A stretch of DNA of 64,000 nucleotides. It comes from Psococerastis gibbosa (lineage: Eukaryota > Arthropoda > Insecta > Psocodea > Psocidae). The stretch lies in the NCBI GenBank assembly GCA_963971405.1, contig OZ020485.1:50961469-51025468 (forward strand), written 5' to 3'. The translations under genes and the position numbers were made by a program. Each line of letters starts with the position of its first letter. Within the stretch, counting starts at the first letter, position 1. Below, piece after piece: positions 55,888-64,000 of the stretch. The notes below the pieces were generated by a model. It saw only the letters and a list, made by a program, of their open reading frames with translations. It had not been told where the DNA came from and did no database searches.

Positions 55888-56202
55888 TTATATTGACAAA
55901 CACGCTCTTTGAACACCTGAAATGTATAGGTACCGGTACTGTGATAATACACAATTGATTTGGTCATGCAAACAAATTGTGAATGTAAGTTAGTCCTTTT
56001 AAATGCATTTATTTTATAGATTCACAATAGTTCATATAAACAAATGCTGAATGAATGAATAAACGACTTTATTGCAATACAAATGGTGAACAATAAGACT
56101 ATAAAGTATTTTTTTCATGTTAACCATAATGTTGTGTATTATCAAAGTTTATACATTTCAGGAAGTGTTCAAAGAGCGATTTTGCCAATGGATACAATAT
56201 TT
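55888..56202. mobile_element. Foldback element of about 315 bp
   Basis: The left arm has CGCTCTTTGAACACCTGAAA, then TGTATA and GATAATACACAA. The right arm has TTGTGTATTATCAAAG, TTTATACATTTCAGGAAGTG and TTCAAAGAGCG. A partial relative is in fimbrin intron 7 at about 27880-27945. The centre carries ACGACTTTATTGCAATAC, a LINE-end-like block. Confidence 0.75.
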
Positions 56203-57113
56203 AATTAATTAATAATAATAATAAAAAATTAATTAATAAACATTATGACATGTTCCCCTTAAAAGGTATAAACCTCTTGAGGTACCTACGAGAACGTGAG
56301 GTTTAACCTTATTAGACGTTATGACGTCACTTAGTAATGGTTTGACATCATTTGAAGCTCTGACTAGTATTGCAAAGTACCTAGCTTATATTTAGATTAC
56401 AAGTCTCCTTAAGCAAAGTATTGTGTGAAATTGTAGGTAATTTTTCTATAGGTACACGACGAAATTTATTAAACATGGAAAAACCTACGTAGCATTTCAC
56501 CTACATTCATTGATTTTCATGGTTGATTTAATTTATCATGCACTACATTTACAAAACAATGGTTTGGCTGTGATTGCTCGCGTCTTTTTGATTGGTCCGT
56601 TCTAAATCATCCAAGCTACTCGACTCGTTCTCTCATTGGCGGCCGCTACACTCAGACCTCCTCCGGTTGCACCTGTAGCAGCGGCTAAAACAACCAATTA
56701 TGCAATTAAAATATCAGCGTACTGATTTTAGTTTTTGAGTGCATTGTTAAAAGAACAATGTATCCATAATTAAACTTCGTTTTAGTACCAACTGTGAGTG
56801 TGTCCGATTGTCTCTTATTATTGTAGAAAATCATATAATACAAACAAAAATAAAATACCTAAACACCCAAATCTCTTTTAAAAGACGAATCGGCACCCGC
56901 TCCATCCTCAAATCCAATGAGGTCGTCACTCCTCCAATGATGGCGAGTTCCCCTTATGTACTTACTGCTAACCCTCAGTAATCAGGCATCTGATACTCGG
57001 GCTCTCGGCCACCCACGTGACCCACCGACTAGTTGTTTAGCTAAATGGCCCTTAAAAACTGACATTTGCAGCCATCAGTGGCCATGTTTAAAGTTTTTTT
57101 CCTAGCGCCTGCT

Positions 57114-57347
57114 TGACTGACAGGGTGGACCTCCTGATTATAGTGGATTCCGAGCCACATGGGAAACATGGTAAAGTCACACGATTAAATCGGAGGTGGC
57201 CAGGACTCGACACGCACGTAGACTGGCTGGTATAGTCTCAGCGCGTTATCATGTCCCACCATGATGTTACCCTGCCAGCGCTGTGCACACTACCAAGTTT
57301 GCCGCAGTTTGAAACATGCTCTGCTCTCATGGATTCAACATGGTAAG
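57114..57347. repeat. 220-240 bp dispersed repeat, copy 2
   Basis: Collinear with 44660-44879 from TGACTGACAGG to TTCAACATGGTAAG. It has a short extra block after the GCGCGTTATCATG segment. Confidence 0.8.
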
Positions 57348-57644
57348 GCCGTTGGTCATGACTAAAGTTGTAAAAGAGGCATGGCGAGCTTGACATTTGT
57401 CATTGTATTTCCGCTTCTTCTTCTTCCGCTTCTACCGAAATAAGCACCGCCGCAACTGTGCGAGAATAATAATAGCAGGAGTGTCAGCCTCCCTCTGACC
57501 CAACACCACGACAGGCCGTGTCTCCACGAATACCGTGACATATTGTAGCCCCAGGCCCCATGACAAAGTTGGCAAAAATAATCTCTAATTTCATTGTTTC
57601 GGCGCGTCTCTTATAGTATTAGGCTATAGTTTACAGTTATATGT

Positions 57645-57650
57645 TTTATT
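57645..57650 (-). terminator. Polyadenylation signal for the membrane-protein gene
   Basis: AATAAA on the minus strand, 48 bp past the stop codon at 57698-57700. Position and sequence are typical of an animal poly(A) signal. Confidence 0.6.
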
Positions 57651-57697
57651 GACACGAAATATTGGAGTTTACCTGGCTGAACGAGCAGTTGCTGGGG

Positions 57698-57821
57698 TCA
57701 GTCTGGGTCGTATATGCAGTCCACTCTGAGTAGAACTAGGACGGAGAGTAGAGTTGTCGCGCTCAGCACCAGAATAATGCCAGCCATAGCTCGCCCATTC
57801 CACTCCTCATCCACTATCATG
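57698..57821 (-). CDS. Membrane protein last exon
   Basis: Acceptor TGTTTCAG before CATGATAGTGG completes a Ser codon. It encodes MIVDEEWNGRAMAG and the last transmembrane segment, ending IYDPD and TGA at 57698-57700. Confidence 0.82.
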
Positions 57822-59615
57822 CTGAAACAGCACACAATCACATTTCTTCATGAAAACAAAAAAAGGAAAATTATGTACTTTGGGAAGACATAGGCATACC
57901 TAATAGTAAAAGGTGACGGCTTTTTCTGTGGATTAGCACCACCTGCTGGCGCCTTGTATGTTATTTGTTCCGGCCAACTCCCCACTGCCTTTTTAAATAT
58001 AATATATTGTGTGTCTGTGCACCGACGATGACGATGGCATAATACTGGGCCGAGAAACTATACTGTGAGTCTATACCCTGACACGAATAAGTAAAAAGAA
58101 GTTTAAATACTATCGGATATTATGATTTTTGTTAAACTTTACTTCCAGAAAATGTAAAACAAGTACTATAGTATAGTCGTTATGTAACTTTAGTACTTTA
58201 CTACAGGGTATATTTTTCTATGTATAATAGTTTAATGGGAAAAACTACAGAATAATAGCAGTAGAGTAGTCGTTTTAAAATAAATAATTAAGTAAAACTT
58301 TAAGGATAAACAAACATAGGTGGCACCTGAGTCGTTATCACATCGTTTACTTGGCGCCAATATTTGAATTGTGACTACCCCCCACCCGTTAGGTTGTCTC
58401 CTAACAACTTCCACTATACTATATCTGGTGGGAGTGTATTGGGAGTCGTTGAGGACTACCCACTTTTTTTTTTCTTGCAAAAGGTTAAATCGCGTGCAAA
58501 CAATTTAATGATTGTATCTGATTAACCTCTTCAATCGCCTCACTAAGTCCCATAATAGGTTCTTGTGTCGAGTTACGACACGTCTCCGACCGCAAGGTGT
58601 GCAGATACTCGCACACGTACAAGCACGCTACCACCTTGCAACCGATGTGGCAAGGCGCCAATATTACAATTGTGATTACTCCCCGACGACCCGCTGCGTT
58701 GTCTCTCAGCTACTTCCACTATATACCATACCTGGTGGGAGTGTATTGGGAGTCGTTGAGGACTACCCAATGCTCCTGCACGACACAGCGTCCCGCCAGG
58801 CCCGCCAGCACAACGTGCAGAACAAAGGCCGTGGTCCAAATGGAAGTCAGCGCACTTGCTACACCTACGGACGGTCCCAGGAACCGTAGCCGTGACATCC
58901 ACGTCCCGTAATTACATGCTGATGGCTTGTACCCGCCGAATCCTCGAGTTGTGTGAATGCTTGCCCCTGAAAGTCAACAAATTATTGATTTGATTATTAG
59001 ACAATGTTTCTGTTATCAACTTTATTAATTCAACCGACATTTAACCACAAAATTTTGTTACCCAATAAATTAAAACCTTACGGAAATTTAAATAAGTAAA
59101 AGTGCGCTGAGAGCCGGATATTTCACCGGCTAGCCCACAAGTTAGGTAGTTACACGGGATTCACCATAGAAATTTAATACCGTAATAAAACTTCGTAGTA
59201 TTTATAATGTAAAAATTAATTTATCAACTTTAAAATGGAGCAAAAGTTTGCATGGTATTATTGCGTATTATTTTAAATAGAGACTACTGAGGCAATGTAG
59301 AGTAGACATATTCCTATAATATTTACCTAAAATATGCAGAATTAAAAATGCAATTACTATTAAAATGTACCTCCTACCATTACGAAAACAAAATTTGATA
59401 TAAAATTATGGAAGCAAGTAAATGGTTGATGTATACTCGTACATAATACTATATGTACTGTACCTGCAGCGATGACTGTATATTACTGTATGTACTGTAC
59501 CTGCAGCGATGACTGTTGCCGCCCCTGCAGGAATCCCCAGGCCCAAATTCAGCTGCCCCTTCTCCTCAATGAAGCCAACCGTCCCCATCACCATCGACGA
59601 AATCCCACATACTAC
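57698..59615 (-). CDS. Four-pass membrane protein, 3' part (three coding exons)
   Basis: I do not recognise the family by name. Joining 59501-59615, 58732-58966 and 57698-57821 with matching phases gives 157 residues ending at TGA. Hydrophobic segments lie at about 1-15 (GISSMVMGTVGF), 24-42 (LGLGIPAGAATVIAAGASI), 70-97 (SVGVASALTSIWTTAFVLHV) and 128-148 (AMAGIILVLSATTLLSVLVL). The layout suggests a tetraspan protein with a cytosolic loop of about 27 residues (TTRGFGGYKPSACNYGTW) and a last outer loop holding a possible NDS glycosylation sequon. It ends RVDCIYDPD. The first exon or exons, with the N-terminus, were not found between 59616 and 64000 and may lie beyond the window. Exon borders are confident; function is unknown. 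Two exons have duplicated 3' edges. Confidence 0.8.
58353..58770. repeat. Duplicated exon edge in membrane-protein gene
   Basis: 58654-58770 spans the real exon 3' edge and the start of the intron; 58353-58470 is a copy about 301 bp downstream in the intron. Both share GGTGGGAGTGTATTGGGAGT and GGCGCCAATATT. In the copy the donor GT has become AT. Confidence 0.88.
58732..58966 (-). CDS. Membrane protein penultimate exon
   Basis: Acceptor TGACTTTCAG, donor GTATGG. It encodes ASIHTTRGFGGYKPSACNYG, then the third transmembrane segment and HWVVLNDSQYTPT. It enters in phase 1 and leaves in phase 2. Its 3' edge is duplicated at 58353-58470. Confidence 0.85.
59452..59517. repeat. 37 bp tandem duplication of a splice donor
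   Basis: The 28 bp block TATGTACTGTACCTGCAGCG..GACTGT occurs at 59452-59479 and 59489-59516, a period of 37 bp. Each carries CTGCAG|GTACAGT on the minus strand. Confidence 0.93.
59501..59615 (-). CDS. Membrane protein third-last exon
   Basis: Acceptor TTTATTGCAG, donor GTACAG. It encodes VVCGISSMVMGTVGFIEEKG, then QLNLGLGIPAGAATVIAA. A second copy of the donor lies 37 bp further on. Confidence 0.82.
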
Positions 59616-60375
59616 CTGCAATAAATAAAATAGCTTATATATTTATATTTTATTTTATATAAATATATTTATTATTTTATATTTTTTAAGAGGGAAAATC
59701 CTTACGGCACCCCTCAACCACTAATACTAAAATTGTATACTTTTCATGTAATTAAGATTTACTTTACTATATTATATTATTATATCATGACTTTTACTGA
59801 ACTAAACTCGAGGAATAGATAGCTGTATCTTATAGAAATTTTAAAAAATACCAAGGCTTCAAAATGCTATATATCCTGTACTAAGGGGGTCAAATCCCTA
59901 AAATGGAGTGAGGACAAAATCGTATTATTCCTCCCAAAATCCGATTCTATCCTATAAAGCTTTTACCTTTTACCTAGATGATGTCATGAAGGGCCTAGGA
60001 TGCGACACCTACTTTGTTATAAAAGGACCGTACAGGAGTGGAGAAGGAAAGTGAAGCATTCCCTGCAAACCAATCGATGTAGATATTATTAAAAATAATG
60101 AAAATTGAAACATCTTGGAAAAAGAAACCTCTGGCAATGAAGTTTAGTATTGTGAAATAACAAAATTAGAAATTGATTTTTAAAGCCATATACTCGGTCA
60201 AAGAAACGTACAATACATTTCCAGATCTTTGTTCATTTCTATTCAAATTTCAAGAACTGCCATGAGCATTTTTGTTGTTGAAAGGACAACTTTTTTATAA
60301 CTTAAGTATTTGTGTTTTATTCCTTTTTGAAGCTCTTCCCGGTAAAGCAAAGAAAATGTTGAGCGCGAAGTCAAA

Positions 60376-61280
60376 AAAATAACCAGTCCGAGTTTACTCG
60401 AACATGCTTTCCAATTTATCAATTAGTAGATAGAAAAAATGAGAAATTTCATAGTAAATAATTTTCCTATGGTTGTATTTCGGGGGGGGGGGGGGGATAT
60501 TCATCTGACGTCACTGGACGTGAGGTAACTTCAGTATATTTAAAAATCATTGCAACTCCATTGTATCTAGTGTACGCTGCAACCATTTGGGCAAGGGGGT
60601 CCGGATCCCCTGGACCCCCCTATGGCAACGGCTTAGAATATCCCCTATCCCAAAGCACTGAATTAATCGATGGCATTGCATATTCTAGATCGGGCAGACC
60701 AATACATTACCACACAGTAATAATGGCACAATAAATTTCAGCGTGACTTTTCTATCGTTTTTTAAAAAAATATTTTTTGCACAAAACCAAATACTTTTTT
60801 TGGGATAGCAACCTGTCCGGTTTTATTACTCATTTTATAACCTAAAACATGCCTGAAGGTAGAAATCATCGATAGAAGGGTTCCGCAGAAAAATTATTTT
60901 TAGTCTTTTTCATGAAAATTGAGTTATTTTTTTTTTACCCCCAGAAGCAAACTATCAAGGGGCAAGCGACCCCCGCCTTATATTAACATTATTAACGACT
61001 ACAACATATGTGTATTAGGCGTTTTTTGGAGTTTTTTTTAAAATAAAACCCCCCAATATTCATTTAGCCCAAAATAATAACCTACATGCCAAATTTCAGC
61101 AAAATCGACCGAGTAGTTTGCCCGGAAATCGATGAACAGACATACAGACATTTCGTAAAAACCACTTTTTTGGGTTCCTAGGACCTCAAAACGTGTAACT
61201 CCGTTGAAATCTCGGATTCGAAAATTTTGAACATCACAAAGCTTTCCTTATACTAGGCTACGTATAAATTGGAAAGCAAA
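60376..61280 (-). mobile_element. Family A element, near full-length minus copy
   Basis: It starts AACCAGTCCGAGTTTACTCG and ends GTATAAATTGGAAAGCAA, with a G15-type tract near 60481-60496. A segment near 61015 is deleted relative to other copies. Confidence 0.82.
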
Positions 61281-61284
61281 AATG

Positions 61285-62730
61285 ACGGCTTGCTTCGTAT
61301 CCTATTTTTCAGTACTTTGTCAATGATTGATTGGAAAAATAAAAAGTTTTCAATTTTAAAGGATATATTAATAACCGCTTATTATACTCTCGGGGGAGGG
61401 GGGAGGTGGTATAGTGGTTGAATACGCCTCTGACTGCTATTATACTTAGTTATAGCCTGTTTGTATACGGTTGCTTAACGACATATTCCAGTAGAGATTA
61501 TGTATTGTGATATTCAATAACACATTAGCTAGTATATACTAAAGTGGGCATAGGATTGGGAAAAGTTGGCCAGACACTGCCAGTTAGCTGATCTAAGGCT
61601 TATCGGACGGACCCAGAGCCAACCCCCACCTATACACAAAAAGCGCTAACTCTGAATACAAACTCGCCACAATTGGGTCGAAATGAAATCCCCATAGGCC
61701 CCTAATAAAACAGGACAAGAAGTTACATTCATTGTTTTGTGATCGTTCCATTTTAAGGACGAGCTCAGCAGTGCTGCAGCTATGGTTGTACAGACTTAGC
61801 GGCGGATTATGTCAACAGGAGAAGTAAGTACAAGTCATTACTTATTGATGGCGTCTCATCTCTAGTCTAGCTGCGCGGGTAATCCCTTTATCCCACTCTC
61901 CTCTTCGGATTGGTCCCATGAATCCTATAGCTAGATATAGAAGACTCCAAATGTAAAGAGTCATTGCATATTACTCATCAGCAAAATATGTTTGTCTTCT
62001 AACAGCTGGCTTGCTATTCACTGTTTCAATTCATTCCAGTCTGTCGTAGTGTGCTACACAAAAATTGTGCATTGTTGTGCGATCGGCTTCACACCAGCTT
62101 CAAAAATCTTATAGCCTCTGGCTGCAATAGAAAAAGATGTCGGCCACTCGCGTGTGCGGAATCGTCTGCGTAATGTGTAGGCCTATACCGGGCCTGCGGG
62201 TGCAGGTTCCCGCAAAGTATAGTAAGTTAGTAATCGTTCCTGTAGGAAAACGTAAAATTAATGTAGCTACCCACAAGTTGTTCGTTACTTTCACCCTCAA
62301 CAGAGTTCAAGTTGACCACGTGACCGTACCTCATAGTCGGTGGGCGGTGGCTTCCCAGTCAACACAGTTTTCTGAGGATTCAATAATTAAAAACTCATGC
62401 CTCAAATAGACGCCAAGCAATATACGCCATTTTTATTTCGAGTAAGTCCCGCGCAACAAGCACAATAAATCAAGAAAATATGGCGACATAATTCTCAAGT
62501 AAGCTTTGGACTTATAGACCCTACCCCAACCTATTATCAGTTCATCACTTTTTAGCATCTCTCTCAGCCGCCATTTTCAGAAGCAGAAGTTACTGTAATT
62601 TTCGCGTGCCGGTAGGACCAAAGGGAGCAAGAACGGTTAATTAGGCTAGGCCTACTCCTATACTAGGCTTTATTGTCAATTGATTGTTGCCAACAGCACA
62701 ATTCAAAATTTGACGATTGATGCTATTATA
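61285..62730. other. Intergenic, no gene recognised
   Basis: A tRNA-like A box (TGGTATAGTGGTTGAATACG) at about 61409 suggests a SINE head without a clear B box. A 90-codon frame at 62137-62409 has no recognisable domain. Confidence 0.4.
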
Positions 62731-62732
62731 AG

Positions 62733-62882
62733 GTGCCCATTCCACATACGTACAACGTCAACGAAAAATTGAAAAATGACGTCAAAATGACGTAAATTGA
62801 CGTGGTAGCAGAATTTTTAGTATGTCTTTAATGTCTGCTAAAACGTCATTTTTCAATTTTTCGTTGGCGTTGTACGTATATG
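62733..62882. mobile_element. Compact foldback MITE
   Basis: Arms of about 55 bp: GGTGCCCATTCCACATACGT with ACAACGTCAACGAAAAATTG, and on the right CAATTTTTCGTTGGCGTTGT with ACGTATATGGAAT. It shares TGACGTGGTAGCAGA and the GCCCATTCCAC start with the nested foldback MITEs, so it is probably the same superfamily. Confidence 0.78.
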
Positions 62883-63190
62883 GAATACCCCCCTTATATA
62901 AGTATATAACGTAGTCTGGCAGCGGCAGCCTCTATAGTCAGACAGATCGAAATCAAGTGCAGTTAAAACGTACGTGTGACATTGCACTTTACAAATCAAG
63001 CTCAAAGCAGCAAATTTGACATTGCAGACTGAAAGTGATTTCGACATGTCACTGCCAGCCTGAGAACTTGTAGTCAAAATCTCTCATTAGTGGGCATTGT
63101 AAGGAAGTGAGCGTGTGATTCGGGCAGCAACTTTGTCGTATAGGTCTGAGAGCGTTAAGCATTAAGCAAACTCTCCTCCAAATTGTACTT

Positions 63191-63212
63191 CTTTGTTTGT
63201 TTGTTTGTTTGA
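63191..63212. repeat. (TTTG)n microsatellite
   Basis: Five TTTG units. The surrounding 62.9-63.4 kb holds nothing else recognised. Confidence 0.85.
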
Positions 63213-63439
63213 TGATATTTACCGTAGCTGCTTTCTCTATTATGCTTCATTATTATCTTGACATTGACCCATTGAGATGGGCTATGTCCATTTCTGGCAC
63301 TGGCGGGTTAAATTAAGAAATGTGAAGGAAATGGAAATTAAGTCAGTACGTTGCGACTACACTAAGTTTAAATTATGTATAGGATATCGGCTGCAAAGAT
63401 TTTATGACAACTTTAAAATTGATGGTTGGCCGCAATGCA

Positions 63440-63545
63440 AAGGTACCTATTAAGGCACAAATTATCCATAATTTCTTCAAAAAATAATTTTTATACATAT
63501 CCAAATCTTTGTTTAGGAAAGCAACCTGTTTTGTTAATAAAGTCT
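63440..63545 (-). repeat. Family A/B interior fragment
   Basis: CACAAATTATCCATAATTTC, then TTCAAAAAATAATTTTT and GGAAAGCAACCTGTTTTGTT, in the family A/B interior order. Both ends are missing. Confidence 0.5.
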
Positions 63546-63654
63546 TCGTCTGCAAATCTAAAATTTTTTGCTGTCAACCTCACTTTCTGACCTAGGCTAT
63601 TTTATCAAAAACAAATCCCCCATTGTTCGCCTGTACAATCAAAACGTTACTGAT

Positions 63655-63795
63655 AGGCCTACATATATAAAAATGAGTACACAACCCCACTATTTCAGGC
63701 ATATTTTTTCAAAAAAAATCCCCCTACAGGCCTCCCGAACCCGAAAATATACCCCCCCCCCCATTCGAAAACTAATCGTTACGCCACTTCTGATG
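63655..63795 (-). repeat. GTGGCGTAACG / GC-module element fragment (minus)
   Basis: On the minus strand it has AGTGGCGTAACGATTAG, a G tract, GGGAGGCCTGTAGGGGG, then TTTTTTTTGAAAAAATATGC and CTGAAATAGTGGGG. It links the GTGGCGTAACG opening with the module body seen at 5.3-7.8 kb in one piece. Confidence 0.65.
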
Positions 63796-64000
63796 AGCGA
63801 TAATGCATTAATTAATTTTTTATTCAATTTGACTAACTACAAGTGAGCCCGTAGGGCCTTAGAGACACCGATAAGGACGATGTTGGTGAATTGTTGATAA
63901 TTATCTAACAAAAAGAAAGAAAACGATTTGATGGAATAAATTAAAGCCTATACCGGTAACGTGCCTTGGAAAGAGAATATAGAAGATGAATTAAATTCCC

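Larger units (their letters stand above)
54620..57640. other. Intergenic region, no gene recognised
   Basis: AT-rich. It contains a large foldback at 55888-56202 and the 57114-57347 repeat. Frames near 54998-55207 show no domain. A CTTCTTCTTCTT tract at about 57418-57430 resembles a minus-strand GAA tail. Confidence 0.5.

Noticed and set aside
58370..58470. Alternative coding exon in membrane-protein intron
   Set aside because: It keeps the codons of the real exon edge but has lost the GT donor and has no acceptor with AG and pyrimidines upstream. It is a dead duplicate.
58512..58911. Open frames of more than 100 codons on the plus strand
   Set aside because: They are antisense to the well-supported membrane-protein exon at 58732-58966.
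62137..62409. 90-codon frame starting MSATRVCGIVC
   Set aside because: No recognisable domain. The minus strand is also open over the same stretch, so there is no coding evidence.

Overview
This is animal nuclear DNA, most likely from an insect or a close arthropod relative. Genes have introns with GT..AG borders, GC is low, and most of the window is decayed transposon. The RING-finger protein has the wording I associate with insect orthologues. A hemipteran is my guess from the repeat style, not something the sequence proves. There is no bacterial, CRISPR or operon content.

Four protein-coding loci can be read. (1) An RNF11-type RING-H2 protein, 142 aa, in one uninterrupted ORF on + (15460-15888). 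(2) A complete plastin/fimbrin gene on - (24078-51937), which I reconstructed as 11 coding exons giving 625 aa, two EF-hands plus four CH domains, with an 18.9 kb second intron. (3) ELOF1, the transcription elongation factor 1 homologue, on + in two exons (52407-53756, 82 aa). It is divergent from fimbrin across a 469 bp shared promoter gap that holds ETS-like and CRE-like sites. (4) The last three coding exons of a four-pass membrane protein I cannot name, on - (57698-59615), whose 5' exon or exons I could not find. The genes have unrelated jobs: ubiquitin ligase adaptor, actin bundling, transcription elongation, unknown membrane protein. Only fimbrin and ELOF1 look linked, through the shared promoter.

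Layout: 1-8.9 kb is repeat graveyard, with tandem duplications, copies of a hairpin-ended element called family A here, a hAT transposase C-terminal fragment and CCCGGGGG modules. 9-14.6 kb holds tRNA-derived SINEs and two decayed LINE reverse transcriptase tails. 15.4-17.5 kb is RNF11. 17.5-24 kb is intergenic with a terminal-inverted-repeat element. 24-52 kb is fimbrin with repeat-filled introns. 52-54 kb is ELOF1. 54-57.7 kb is intergenic. 57.7-59.6 kb is the membrane protein. 59.6-64 kb holds family A, a foldback element and a hAT-module fragment.

The pattern I find most worth a second look is repeated short tandem duplication that catches exon edges with their splice sites. It is seen at fimbrin exons 3 and 9 and at two exons of the membrane-protein gene. 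The same kind of 40-250 bp local duplication also occurs in non-genic DNA here. The exon copies are decayed or have mutated splice sites, except one 37 bp donor duplication that leaves two usable-looking donors. I found no clear new molecular system; family A and the GC-rich modules are the best candidates for undescribed repeat biology.
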